64,000 nt of DNA from Ottelia alismoides (GCA_037367405.1 JAZKJV010005540.1:1-64000), one strand, 5' to 3'. Positions 17,416 to 26,929 are shown, counted from the stretch's first letter. Notes: generated from the letters alone by a model not told the origin. Numbers and translations are program-made.

Positions 17416-19389
17416 GTGAAAACACGGGTTATTTCTAAGCAGAATTTGACACTTGGACTCCTGCTGATCAGCGTGACGACGGCTGCGCAAACAGCTCCCA
17501 AAGTCAAAGCTGTGACAAGAGTCCAAGTCAAAGAAGAAAGTTCCTCTCAGCCTCGAGTTGCCTCCGATGGCAACAAAACCATTGCCGACTCTCCCCGCTT
17601 TGAGTCTGGAAAACCCAAACCCGTTGTGACTTTGAGTAAAAAAGAGCTTCCAAAAATCCCTTTTTCAAAAGTCAAGTCTGCAGAGATTCCAGGGATCAAG
17701 ATGCGCGTCGAGCCCGTGCGTGAAATTTCAGTGGAAACCAGTGAAGTCACCAACGATCCCAAAAAATCGTGGAGCTCACTCCTGACCACATTCATCTGAT
17801 GGAATCTTGGGTGGTGCTTGAAAGGCAAAAGCGTCCTCTTCTGTCTTACTCCATCGCGGCAGAACTCCTCAGTCGAAAAACTCTGTCGGAGCTGAGACGA
17901 CACTGGTCTTGGCGGAGTCCGCGAGACAAATTGGTTTGCGTGAAGAATTTTTTTGACAAAATGAAATCACAATTAAAATCAGCAAAACCTGCCATTAAAG
18001 AGATTGCCCAAAAATCTCTTATTCTTCATGACCAACCCGGCGATCCCAGCACCGCTCAGCTTATCAATCAAACTTCGCCAACCAGACCCTTCCCGCTTCA
18101 GAAAATGGAAATTTTGAAATCAATCGCGCCCAGGACGCTCTCAAAAACAGCAAACTCTCCTTGGCCCAAGAAGTTCTCGCGAATCTGCCTGAAACCTCAC
18201 CTCGTTGGTCTGATGCCCAATACATTTTAGCAGTGATCAGCTACCAAGCAGGCCAATTGGATGAAGCGCTTTTGACAACAACCGAACTTCTTCAAGGAAA
18301 AACAAGCAAAAGTCTTGATGAAGCCAGTTTGGTTTCAAAAACAAATCTCCTCCAAGCTCGCCTGTATTTTCAAAAAGGTGAATACGCTAAAGCTTACCAA
18401 AGCTATCTCAAAGTCGATAAAAAAGACCCTGAAATTGTTCAAGCTATGATGGAGCAAGCTTGGACACAGATTCTCTCTCAGGGACTATGAGGGAGCGGCC
18501 GGAAATATGTTCACTCTCCACACGGAATTCTTCAAAGCCAGTTTTGCTCCGGAGTCTTATGTCGCTCGAACCATCAGCTACTTAAATTTATGCCAGTTTG
18601 GAGACGGCCTTCGCGTTCTCAACGACCTCAAAACTCGCTACACTCCTCTCCAAAAACAGATGCAGCAGTACTCTGAAAACTACCTCAAATCCAACGACCC
18701 CCTGGAGACCGTCAAACGATTTTTCGCTGATCAAAATCAAAAAGAAATTCATGGACTCCCTCGGTCTTTTGTTTGGACTTGGGCCCGAAATCCTGAGTTC
18801 CGCCAACTTCAGGGAAATCTCAACACTCTGGAGGCCGAAGTGAAAAGGCACAGTGAAGTGGCTCTTGAGATCCTCGACATTGAAAAGAAAATTTTGGCCG
18901 AACAAACTAAAATTCGTGATCTTCTCTCAGAAGCTTCCCAAAAGAAACAACCTTTGTCAGAAGATTCGAAAGCTCAATTGGAAGCCGACCTTGTCAGCTT
19001 AAAATTGCAATATGAACTCGCCCGACAATCTCGTGCGGCGACCAAGGATCTTCGAGCCCAAAGCTTTGGCTCGCTTGGAGAGCCAAAAACCGAAGGCAAG
19101 AAACTCATTTCGAGCTCTTTAAAACGAAAATTCACCGATCTTAAAATGTTCTCGACCAAACTTTGGACCAAACCGAAGTTTTAGCTTACGAAATCTACTC
19201 GGAGCTGGTGAACACTTGCGCTATCAAGCTGCCGGTGGAGAAATTGAGATCAAATCCGTCAACGGCTTGAAACCTGCGAATCACAAGCAAATCAAATGGG
19301 AGTTCCGAGGTGAAGTTTGGGAAGACGAACTCGGTCACTATCGCTCTTCGCTCAAAAACGTCTGCCCTACCAATGTTGGTCAAAATTAA
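17416..19389 (+). CDS. Second exported TPR protein of the gliding operon (frameshifts)
   Basis: It starts with GTG at 17416, directly after the barrel gene, and has a signal peptide (LTLGLLLISVTTAAQTAP) and a Pro/Lys-rich linker. Helical repeats follow, such as EVLANLPETSPRWSDAQYIL and LYFQKGEYAKAYQSYLKVD, and later a coiled-coil stretch (KILAEQTKIRDLLSEASQKK). The frame shifts at about 17770, 17900, 18070, 18485 and 19160. The last frame (YEIYSGAGEHLRYQAAGGEI) ends at the TAA at 19387. A second large TPR component is consistent with Glt-type envelope complexes. Where indels fall is approximate. Confidence 0.65.
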
Positions 19390-19404
19390 ATGAAGGAGAA
19401 TTTT

Positions 19405-20056
19405 ATGTCGAACACGTCTGTATTCTTGATTGCTGCTCTTCTCGCTCCAGCTTCGAGCTGGGCTCAAGTGTCCGCGGCAGAGAGCCTCTCGATGGTTAAA
19501 TCCAATATTGAAATTTCAGAGCAAAACAAAGCTGATTTTGCCAAGAGCGGACAAGTCATCGATCAAAACTTAAAAAACCTTCAAACAGCAAAAAAGCAAG
19601 CTCAAGATCAGGAGAACGAACTCAAAAACCAAGTGTCAGAGGGACAAGCTGCACTCGGTAAAGTTCAAAGCTCTGAATCTCAAATCCAAAAATGGATCGC
19701 CGAAGAGAAGTCAAACATCGCAGCCGAGAATCAATTGATTCAAAATTTGCAAAAACAAATTGCCGACCTTCAAAAAATCAAACCGAAAGACAAGCGAACT
19801 TGGAAGCGTATCAAAGTCAGTTGAATCAATTGAGCGAAGCCAAAAGTGCTGTCAGCCGGGAGTTAGACTCCCGCAAAGAGTTGTATGCAAAGGCCAAAGC
19901 CCAATCCCAACAAGTGAATAATCTTGATAGCACTTGGAAAAAGAAGCAGAAAGCAACGAAGCAGAACTGTCTCGCTGGCAGTCGGAAATCGCCAAACAAA
20001 AGAAAACACTGGAGTCACTCGAGTCACTGGCCAGCAAAGGTGGCGGCCGCTCTTAG
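19405..20056 (+). CDS. Exported coiled-coil protein, last gene of the gliding operon (frameshifts)
   Basis: GAAGGAG before the ATG at 19405 favours this start over the in-frame ATG at 19390. A signal peptide (VFLIAALLAPASSWAQ) is followed by a long Glu/Gln/Lys-rich coiled coil (NLQTAKKQAQDQENELKNQV and more). The frame changes at about 19790 (KPKD to KQANLEAYQSQ) and about 19940. The last frame (ESNEAELSRWQSEIAKQKK) stops with TAG at 20054, inside the terminator-like hairpin. It is likely a periplasmic structural element of the gliding complex. No family was recognised. Confidence 0.65.
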
Positions 20057-20061
20057 CCGCC
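20041..20061 (+). terminator. Hairpin between convergent genes, probable terminator
   Basis: A 7-bp perfect stem, TGGCGGC / GCCGCCA, with an 8-nt loop. It overlaps the stop codon of the coiled-coil gene and lies 8 bp before the end of the convergent phospholipase D-like gene. There is no strong T-run on either side, so termination is plausible but not certain. It could serve both strands. Confidence 0.5.
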
Positions 20062-20068
20062 ATACTTT

Positions 20069-22501
20069 CTACAAGAGCATCAAAAACTCATTGAATCTTT
20101 TTTGAGACTCGAGTCGCTCAAAATACGCTCGACTTGCGACACCTTCTCGATCAAGCACCATATTCGGATGATCTTGATTGGGAACTGAATAAATCTTTTT
20201 GGTGAGTGAATAAGAGAAATCCGTCAATTCGCTCAATTGATCCAGAATCATTTTCTTTCGGGCCTCGTTGATTCTTCCTGACTTGTCAAATCTCTTAATC
20301 AACTTCTCCACAAACAGGGCATCTGAACGCTTGAGAGATTCGACTGACATCTCCGACCCCAAATAACGGTTTGTCGCAGAAGCCACTTTAACCGGAGTTT
20401 TGTTGTTGATGATATTGTTGATGTGATCTTTAAAGGCTTTGGCTGTCTTCTGGGCACCGCGAATGTAAACAGCATTGTTCGTGTCCATCACATAAGACCG
20501 AGGATCCATATTCGCTGAGCCCAAAACCAGGTCGTCCCCAAAAACCATCACTTTCGTATGCAAAGATATTTTCTTCCCTTCAGCGGCTCCCGGAATTTGA
20601 TTGTATTCAAAGTATTCAAAAGTCGCCGCAGTCTTGGATGCATTGGGACCAAAAGTCTGCTCACGGTTGGCCCAAACTTCAAAAAGGGCCCGTGTTTGAT
20701 AACGAGCCAAAACATTGATCACATTCAAGTCCGTGGTCTCAAAGGAATTGGTTAAAATTTTAACCCGAACTCCCGCACAGTCCCAAGTTCCATCAATCAT
20801 CTGAGCAAAAGCTCGCATCAGATTGGCGGTTGGAAGCCAGTAAGCTTGGTACAAATACACATCAACAGGTTTCCCCGTGGCTTTGGCTTGAGCACAGCTG
20901 TTTTCAAGTCCTTTCACCCAAAGTGCATGGATATTTTTTCCACTTGCTGTCTCTTCACCGTCAACGACGCTGTACGTCCGAGTCTTCGGATCGGCTTTGG
21001 TAAAATGAAGATTCTCAACATAACTGGTCTGCATGTTTTTGAGATCATCTGAAGTAAAACTAATTCCCGAGTCGTAGATTTTCTTTTTCCAATTAGCACC
21101 CAGCTCGGCTGCCAAAACCTGAGTCACATACTTTTGCTGATACTCGTTGGCTTTAGCTTCGCTACTTTGAAGAACAGCAGCCAAACGAGCCGAGCTGTTT
21201 TGAAATGCAGGGTTTCCTTCTGTTTCTTGGAGAATACATTTTTTTGATTCCGAACGATTGCGAAGCTTGGCCCAACACTTGTCGACGGCTTTTGAAAGGA
21301 GATCTTTGTTCATTAACAAATCATTGGGGAAATTCTCATAGACCGCTTTGGTCGATAAGGTCATCGGACCAAAATTGTAGAGCTGATCAAAAGATTGGGC
21401 GACTTTTTCTCCACCGCTCTGAAGAACTCCGGAAAAATCGACATCAATAAAGTTGTATTTGCCCGTCAGTGAATTGGGTCTCATGTGGTAGGAGTTTTCA
21501 ATGTTTCGCCCCCCATTGGTCATGAGTCTCGTCCCCACCAAGAGTAATTTGTGATGAGTCCAATCAGTCAAATGAGTCCAATCTTTGACGGAAGAATTGC
21601 CCGACCCCGCCATCAGCTCCAAAGGCAATGAGCTGTAAAGCAAATTCAGAATCGGACCGGCTTCGGAGGCATAAAGGGTTGCCGCCATGGCGAGTTTGAT
21701 CCGAGCCATAGGATCTCCCTTCACCGCGGCATCAAAGACAGTTTTCAGCAGTTCTTTGAGCTGTTCCATTTCAGCTTCTGAAGGCTCGCCGCTGCCTGCT
21801 TTTAAATCTTTCGGATCAGTTTCTTGTCCAAAAAGAACAGCCATTTTCAAAAGTGAAGTGTTACGAGACCAAATTCCCGACATCAACGATGAGGCAAAAA
21901 ACTGATCATCTCGATTGAATGGCAGATTGGCTTGTTGAACTTTTCGAGCCGAGCAACCCGCGCGGTTTCCACCACATGACGTTGTCATAAAACGCAAATC
22001 TCGCATAATCAATTGCGAGGGAACTCCAAAAAATCGGAATTGGATGTTTCCATTCGAAGCTTGTTCGAGAGCTCGATACTCATCGAGGTAGATATAATTG
22101 GTCATCAAATCGAGAAGAATTTTAAACTTCACCCCTTGCTTGGCTTTTCCAAGAATAGCTTGAGTCAAATAGCTTGAACTGTGATCAGGGTTCCAGATGT
22201 AGTAGACCATCCGAACAGTTTCACCAGGCTTTGCATCTTGAATCATATCGTACTTGGTCCAAAAGGCATGATCGTTGTTGGTGATAATCTGAGCTCTCGA
22301 GAATTGCAGGGGACCTGCACCCAATTTCAAAATTTCATCAAACGAAAGAGCTTGGGCTCCTCGGGGGCCTCCCCAAAATTGAGCAGGAGTCCGGTCAACA
22401 GAATCGCGACTTGTCGAAGTCACCGGTGCCTGGGTGTGTGTGCATGACAGTGATATCAAAAATGACAAAACCAGCCCCGAACGCTTGACTCCAGCCAACA
22501 T
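20069..22501 (-). CDS. Phospholipase D-like lipoprotein
   Basis: An intact 810-residue protein with a lipobox (FLISLSC, Cys20) and two PLD-type HKD regions: HHKLLLVGTRLMTNGGRN (about residues 325-342) and HTKVMVFGDDLVLGSANMD near 690. The first half-domain (VRMVYYIWNPDHSSSYLTQA) resembles cardiolipin-synthase-type PLDs. In both motifs the residue five after the lysine is Gly rather than Asp; in the second an Asp follows directly. The long region between the motifs is larger than in a typical cardiolipin synthase. As a lipoprotein it should act on phospholipids in the periplasm or outer membrane. GAAGGAG precedes the ATG. It is convergent with the gliding operon. Confidence 0.8.
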   Translation of the reverse strand: MLAGVKRSGLVLSFLISLSCTHTQAPVTSTSRDSVDRTPAQFWGGPRGAQALSFDEILKLGAGPLQFSRAQIITNNDHAFWTKYDMIQDAKPGETVRMVYYIWNPDHSSSYLTQAILGKAKQGVKFKILLDLMTNYIYLDEYRALEQASNGNIQFRFFGVPSQLIMRDLRFMTTSCGGNRAGCSARKVQQANLPFNRDDQFFASSLMSGIWSRNTSLLKMAVLFGQETDPKDLKAGSGEPSEAEMEQLKELLKTVFDAAVKGDPMARIKLAMAATLYASEAGPILNLLYSSLPLELMAGSGNSSVKDWTHLTDWTHHKLLLVGTRLMTNGGRNIENSYHMRPNSLTGKYNFIDVDFSGVLQSGGEKVAQSFDQLYNFGPMTLSTKAVYENFPNDLLMNKDLLSKAVDKCWAKLRNRSESKKCILQETEGNPAFQNSSARLAAVLQSSEAKANEYQQKYVTQVLAAELGANWKKKIYDSGISFTSDDLKNMQTSYVENLHFTKADPKTRTYSVVDGEETASGKNIHALWVKGLENSCAQAKATGKPVDVYLYQAYWLPTANLMRAFAQMIDGTWDCAGVRVKILTNSFETTDLNVINVLARYQTRALFEVWANREQTFGPNASKTAATFEYFEYNQIPGAAEGKKISLHTKVMVFGDDLVLGSANMDPRSYVMDTNNAVYIRGAQKTAKAFKDHINNIINNKTPVKVASATNRYLGSEMSVESLKRSDALFVEKLIKRFDKSGRINEARKKMILDQLSELTDFSYSLTKKIYSVPNQDHPNMVLDREGVASRAYFERLESQKRFNEFLMLL

Positions 22502-22652
22502 GAAAACTCCTTCGAAGAGAATGAAACTCTCCCCTTTTGAGCCTATCTCTTTTTGAGAAAAACGCCTTTGGGAAAATGAGATCTAGACTTTTGTCAGTGA
22601 CCCTTTCGAGGCAATCGTGATTCAATTCGATCAGGAAATCAAAGGAGACTCC

Positions 22653-22724
22653 ATGAGCCTGTTGTCCAAAAGTCGAGTTGAAAAAGTTTTCTCTGAAGCT
22701 CTTTCAGCAGGAGCAGGTGCCTGA
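22653..22724 (+). pseudogene. Short ORF, possible truncated N-terminus of a TldD/PmbA-type gene
   Basis: AAAGGAG is followed 6 bp later by ATG and 23 codons, LSKSRVEKVFSEALSAGAGA in the main part, then TGA. The end SEALSAGA resembles the beginning of TldD/PmbA proteins (usually continuing GADFAE...), and the coding potential then stops abruptly where the convergent gene ends. The good ribosome binding site suggests a once real start. It may be a deletion remnant. The family resemblance rests on about 15 residues and is weak. Confidence 0.3.
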
Positions 22725-22728
22725 GCAA

Positions 22729-23241
22729 TCAATCATCATCAGGTTCATCGGGAGAAGAATTATCGTCATCTCCACTTCCGCCGCGCAGTCGATAATTGAG
22801 GATCCCAATAAATTCTCCGCCAAAAGATCGAGCCACTTGCAAGCGATTTTCATATTCGGAGGGAGAGGGATACGCAGCTCGAAGTGCGGCTTCGACTTTG
22901 CCAGCATCCACTTTGAGATTTTGAAAAGCCATCCGACACGACATGATTCTGCCAATCGTCTGACACTCCCCATTGACTTGTGGACCTGCCCAAAGATTTG
23001 TTTGAGGGTCTCGAACCATGGTGACCGTCACGGGCTCCCCCACCAAAACAGTGGGGACAGGAAAATCGATTTGATTCACATTTTCGTTATAAGAATCAGA
23101 TTTGAATTTGACTGGAAAACTTGCAAAGGGTTTGAGCGCTTCGTCTTGCACCGGAACTTCATAAGTCCCACGAAGAGGGCGCCCCGCCCAGGCTTGAAGA
23201 CCCAATCCAAAGCTTAAAACCAAAAGTGCAAAAGATTTCAC
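22729..23241 (-). CDS. Exported protein with acidic C-terminal tail
   Basis: The start is GTG at 23241: GGAGGAG lies just upstream and the product then begins with a good signal peptide (VKSFALLVLSFGLGLQAWAG). The GTG overlaps the stop of the regulator gene (GTGA), so the two are translationally coupled. The mature protein, about 150 residues, is beta-rich, with two cysteines (GECQTIGRIMSCRM) and an Asp-rich tail (GDDDNSSPDEPDDD). No family is recognised. The coupling suggests it is made together with the regulator, perhaps as its envelope partner. Confidence 0.65.
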   Translation of the reverse strand: MKSFALLVLSFGLGLQAWAGRPLRGTYEVPVQDEALKPFASFPVKFKSDSYNENVNQIDFPVPTVLVGEPVTVTMVRDPQTNLWAGPQVNGECQTIGRIMSCRMAFQNLKVDAGKVEAALRAAYPSPSEYENRLQVARSFGGEFIGILNYRLRGGSGDDDNSSPDEPDDD

Positions 23242-25049
23242 GAGATCTCCTCCTCGAGCCGGACATAGACTGTCCCCCGTGCTCGCCCAATACGCCGCAT
23301 CTTGTTCAACTTCACAAGACTTGTCAAATCTCGGCAAGCGGTCATTGTCGAAATTCGAAACATTTTGGCATAGTCCCTCACTCCAATCGCCCCAGATCCT
23401 TTCAGAGCCTTGAGAATTCGAACCTGCCGATAGTTGGTCAAAGAAAAGTCTGGGGGCAACTCCTTGGAATCAATCTCAACTTTTGAAACATTTTCTCGCT
23501 GGGCCCGAAAGCCAACATCAGTCCTCAGTCGGTAGCCTTGCTCGGACCACTCAATCCAATCCCCAAAAAGCCCTAAAAGCTTTCGCATTTTACCAATGGT
23601 GGCATGAAGCAAACGATCATGAATTCGAGGGTCATAGCTGTAACCCCAGATTTTTTCGATAAGAAACTCTTTCGATCGAAAATGAGTCGAGTTCAACTGT
23701 TCGAAGAGCTTTCTCATGGGAGCTGTGACTCCTTTTTCGATCCAAATGACATCGGGGCCACGAATCGCAATCAAGCTGCCTTTTGTGGGCCCCGAAGCGA
23801 GAAGCTTCTCGCCGGGACGACATTTAAAAAAGATCAAACAAGCTCCAAGGGCGCCCTCTTGAAGAATTCGCACCAAAGCTTCATTTGAGTTTAACGCCAG
23901 ATCATCTAACAGATCACCCATCGCGTCCTCACCGCGATTCGCAAAAATCTGAGGAGGTCTCAATTGCCGTCCCACAATTCGCCGATCCACCATTTGGTCA
24001 AAGCTCGGGAGTGTCGTTTCTCGTTCAAAATCGATTTTCAAACCTGATTCAATTTTTTGTTGCAAACCCAAAAGCTGTCGCAAAATTGTTTTGTCAATTT
24101 TCTCATCTAAATTGGATCTTGAACTTTGCACCAGCGCTTGAGCCCCGAGAACTTCTCCTCGCAAAAACATCAAATGAGCGCAGCGCAAATTATAAATTGC
24201 AAATTGCCTTCGATTGCGGTGTCGGTACAGGAGTCCATTGACCTCTTCCAGAACTCTCCAAGCTTCGCTCCCTTGACCAACTGAGACCAACGAACGAACC
24301 AGTTCGAGTGCAAGTTCAACTCTTGAGTAAGTGTCCTCGACGGCCAAGTCCCTCATGGCCGTTTTCAATTTGTGAATCGAGCCTTGGCGACGTCCGCCAA
24401 ATTGCGCTTCATACTTCAGTTTGGAAACTTGCAAAGCCGAGAGAAGACTTCCATTGCCAATTCGACCGGCCACACTGATCGCTTTGTCAAATTCAAAAAG
24501 GCCTCGAGTCACCAGACCCGTTTGGCAAGAAGCGTGAGCTAAAATATCAAGTGCAAGAACTTGACCGTAGAGAAATTCTGCTGCGAGGGAGTGTTCATAG
24601 GCTCGTTCAGCCAACTTTTTGACAACATGAAACCTCCCTCGGAAAAATGGAAAAAACGCCACACCCTGGTACAAATAAAAAAGATCTCGCCGACTGAGTT
24701 CCCCCGACTTTTGTTTGAGCAAACGACGATTGGAAGCAACATATTGCTTCCCTTCTGAATAATTTGACTGTCGAGTGGCCCCGATCGCCAAATAAAATCG
24801 AGACTCGATCAAAAAAGACAGTGGCACCTGAGGCCATTGACAAGCTTCACCAAACAAAGCGCGAGCGCGAACAAACTCTCCCACAAACATCAATGCACCG
24901 ATGACAAAAGCCAAATCCTGGAACCCCCAGGATTTCGGTCCAAACCCTCTTTCAGCTTCATAAATGCCCAGTAAAGAATTGTAATTTCCGCTGTAAAATA
25001 AATGGCTTAGCCTTGAATTGGGGCTTTGTCCAAGCGCTTCCATGATCAC
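23238..25049 (-). CDS. TPR-type transcriptional regulator with two DNA-binding domains
   Basis: A 603-residue intact protein. Residues 1-330 are helical TPR-like repeats. A winged-helix region follows (FRSKEFLIEKIWGYSYDPRI, then LHATIGKMRKLLG and WIEWSEQGYRLR), like the OmpR-type effector domain. The last 65 residues form a DeoR/Fic-linked type HTH (YRQVRILKALKGSGAIGVRD, MTACRDLTSLVKLNKMRRIG). The start is GTG at 25049 or ATG at 25043. Such long regulators with TPR sensor parts are common in Bdellovibrio relatives. The divergent gene at 25166 is a possible target. An exact 10-bp direct repeat overlaps the start. Confidence 0.75.
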   Translation of the reverse strand: MIMEALGQSPNSRLSHLFYSGNYNSLLGIYEAERGFGPKSWGFQDLAFVIGALMFVGEFVRARALFGEACQWPQVPLSFLIESRFYLAIGATRQSNYSEGKQYVASNRRLLKQKSGELSRRDLFYLYQGVAFFPFFRGRFHVVKKLAERAYEHSLAAEFLYGQVLALDILAHASCQTGLVTRGLFEFDKAISVAGRIGNGSLLSALQVSKLKYEAQFGGRRQGSIHKLKTAMRDLAVEDTYSRVELALELVRSLVSVGQGSEAWRVLEEVNGLLYRHRNRRQFAIYNLRCAHLMFLRGEVLGAQALVQSSRSNLDEKIDKTILRQLLGLQQKIESGLKIDFERETTLPSFDQMVDRRIVGRQLRPPQIFANRGEDAMGDLLDDLALNSNEALVRILQEGALGACLIFFKCRPGEKLLASGPTKGSLIAIRGPDVIWIEKGVTAPMRKLFEQLNSTHFRSKEFLIEKIWGYSYDPRIHDRLLHATIGKMRKLLGLFGDWIEWSEQGYRLRTDVGFRAQRENVSKVEIDSKELPPDFSLTNYRQVRILKALKGSGAIGVRDYAKMFRISTMTACRDLTSLVKLNKMRRIGRARGTVYVRLEEEIS

Positions 25050-25064
25050 AACATATCACAACAT
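25045..25064. promoter_or_regulatory. Exact 10-bp direct repeat over the regulator start, possible operator
   Basis: ATCACAACAT occurs twice in direct tandem (25045-25054 and 25055-25064), overlapping the GTG start of the TPR regulator and lying in its divergent promoter region. Position and symmetry fit an autoregulatory operator. It could also be a chance duplication, since nothing else supports binding. Confidence 0.35.
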
Positions 25065-25165
25065 AAAAAAGAAGACGAGGGTATTCGCCAACTTCGCAAA
25101 AACAGTTGATCTTGTGTTCAAGCAAGAGCCTTTCAATCTCGAAAGCTCAAACAAAAGGAGAGTCT

Positions 25166-25627
25166 ATGAAAAGAACAATTTTATCCTTGGTCACGTTGGC
25201 AAGTCTGACGGCAAGTGCCACCGGAGGCGGCGGAACTCACGGGCGAACGATCACTTGCCAAGACCTCAAATCGGGAGCTGTGATTTTGCAATTCTCGAGC
25301 TTGATCGGGGCCGGCCAATTTTCAAACAACTCTTTTGATCTTTCGGTAAAAACAAGAGGTGATGACATTGGAAATGTTGTTGTGAACGACAAAGCTGCTC
25401 AAGCAACTTACATTGCGAATCGCTCTGAAGATGTTCTCAATGCCGAAATTCAAAAAGCAGGACGAACGGTTGCCAGCCGACAGGTTTTTGACCGTCGAGG
25501 ACTTGCCGAAGTGACTTTGATGGGCGACGGCGCGCAAGTCGCAATTTCTTCCTACGAGCGCCGAGGTGAAGGTCGACTCTCTCTGCAGTCAACCAACCTC
25601 CATATCCAGTGCCAAAAAGGTCAATAA
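25166..25627 (+). CDS. Small exported protein
   Basis: AAAAGGAG lies 6 bp before the ATG at 25166, which is preferred over the upstream in-frame ATG at 25106. The 153-residue product has a signal peptide (ILSLVTLASLTASATG) followed by GGGGTHGRTITCQDL. The mature domain is beta-rich, with cysteines at the start and end (TCQD, HIQCQKGQ) that may pair. No family is recognised. The gene is divergent from the TPR regulator and could be controlled by it. A neighbour pair of regulator and exported protein is a common arrangement for envelope responses. Confidence 0.65.
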   Translation: MKRTILSLVTLASLTASATGGGGTHGRTITCQDLKSGAVILQFSSLIGAGQFSNNSFDLSVKTRGDDIGNVVVNDKAAQATYIANRSEDVLNAEIQKAGRTVASRQVFDRRGLAEVTLMGDGAQVAISSYERRGEGRLSLQSTNLHIQCQKGQ

Positions 25628-25687
25628 ATCTATTTTCGCTCTGAGCTCGCCCCGCGCGAGCTCTTGGGCCCTTTCAAAGGAGTCTCG

Positions 25688-26284
25688 ATGCCTCTTCGTC
25701 TCTTTCTCGCTTCATTTCTACTTTTGAGCTGCGGCTATAGCAATACCCAGTCACCCGGAGGTTCTTCAGGAGGGACCGGAAATGCTCCCCTCTCCGACCC
25801 CCAGCAACCTGACAACTCAGCTCCCGGCCAACCAGCAAATCCGAATCTCTCTTATCAATTTGTCCGTCAAAAAGTTTTCGAGCCTCACTGCCTCAGGTGC
25901 CACTCTGCGGCTGGTGGGAATCGAGGTGGGGTGAATTTGGAAACTTACCCCAATGCAAAAAACTTTGCACGTGCCGCAGCCTCCGCAGTGAACTCGGGCT
26001 TCATGCCCCCCGCAGGCCCCTTGGCTCAAAATGAAAAAACAATTCTGCAAAATTGGGTTCAAGCCGGCGCACCCGAGACCGCGGCAGGACAAACTCCGCC
26101 GAGCAATTCCCCAGGTGCAACCCCTCCTGCGCCCAATCCAGGAGCTCCGCCAACTCCCATCAACTGCGACGATCTCCGCGAACTCCAAGCGCGAGGTGAT
26201 TGGATTATCTTCGACGAAAACTTTTACTTTGACAGTCGTTCCGCCGTGGTCCTTCGACGCCATGACGAATGCGAAGAAGACTGA
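25688..26284 (+). CDS. Cytochrome c-like lipoprotein
   Basis: The start at 25688 (after AAAGGAG) gives a lipobox (LLLSCG) and a Pro/Gly/Ser-rich linker. A heme c motif CLRCH follows (EPHCLRCHSAAGG) with a candidate methionine ligand in SGFMPPAGP, as in the single-heme domains of planctomycete-type cytochromes. After a second Pro-rich linker the C-terminus (DDLRELQARGDWIIFDENFY) has an acidic end and a lone cysteine. It should be attached to the periplasmic face of a membrane and carry electrons. It precedes the YceI and CxxCH-barrel genes on the same strand. Confidence 0.75.
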   Translation: MPLRLFLASFLLLSCGYSNTQSPGGSSGGTGNAPLSDPQQPDNSAPGQPANPNLSYQFVRQKVFEPHCLRCHSAAGGNRGGVNLETYPNAKNFARAAASAVNSGFMPPAGPLAQNEKTILQNWVQAGAPETAAGQTPPSNSPGATPPAPNPGAPPTPINCDDLRELQARGDWIIFDENFYFDSRSAVVLRRHDECEED

Positions 26285-26331
26285 ACATTTTTTAGAAAGA
26301 ATACTTTTTTACCTTTTCGAAAGGACTTTTT

Positions 26332-26919
26332 ATGAAGCTCAAGCTGATTGCTCAACTCACTTTATCACTTGCTTGCTCGGTGCCTTATTGGTCTTTCTCA
26401 GCACCTGCTCCGGCAAATTCACCGATGAGCTGGACGATGAAGTCAGGCCAGGTTCGTTTCACGGCGATTGGAAAACCTGGGTTTCTCAAAATTGTCGGAG
26501 AGTCCAAAGACTCGTATCCAACAGGGCAAATTTCAATTTCGAACAAAAAAGGATCTGGCGAATTTAGTCTGGATCTGAAAGCTCTCGACACCGGAATCAG
26601 CTTGCGAAACGACCACATGAAAAACAATTATCTTCATGTCGACAAATTTCCCAAAGCAACGCTCAAAATTGCAAATCTTGAGGTCACTGATCCTGAATTA
26701 AAAAGTGATCAAAAAGGACTTTTTGAAGGAAAACTTTTTTTGCATGGAGTTGAAAAACCTGTCAAAGGGACTTACGAAGTCCTCGCCAAAACAAAAACTC
26801 TCTCGGCCGAATTTGAGATTCTCGTCAGCGATTTTTCAATCGATGTTCCCAGATACATGGGAATCACTGTCAGCGAGAAAGTGGAAATCAAAGCCGAAGC
26901 CCAATTGGCCAAAAACTAG
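26332..26919 (+). CDS. YceI-family periplasmic protein
   Basis: A 195-residue protein with a signal peptide (LIAQLTLSLACSVPYWSFSA) and the complete YceI lipocalin-like domain: GQISISNKKGSGEFSLDLKA, LRNDHMKNNYLHVDKFPKA and LFLHGVEKPVKGTYEV are characteristic. YceI proteins bind isoprenoid quinones or other long lipids in the periplasm. The gene lies between a cytochrome c lipoprotein and a heme-motif barrel protein (11 bp to the next ATG), so a quinone-linked or lipid-linked redox role in this cluster is a reasonable inference. Confidence 0.85.
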   Translation: MKLKLIAQLTLSLACSVPYWSFSAPAPANSPMSWTMKSGQVRFTAIGKPGFLKIVGESKDSYPTGQISISNKKGSGEFSLDLKALDTGISLRNDHMKNNYLHVDKFPKATLKIANLEVTDPELKSDQKGLFEGKLFLHGVEKPVKGTYEVLAKTKTLSAEFEILVSDFSIDVPRYMGITVSEKVEIKAEAQLAKN

Positions 26920-26929
26920 GAGTTGCCGA

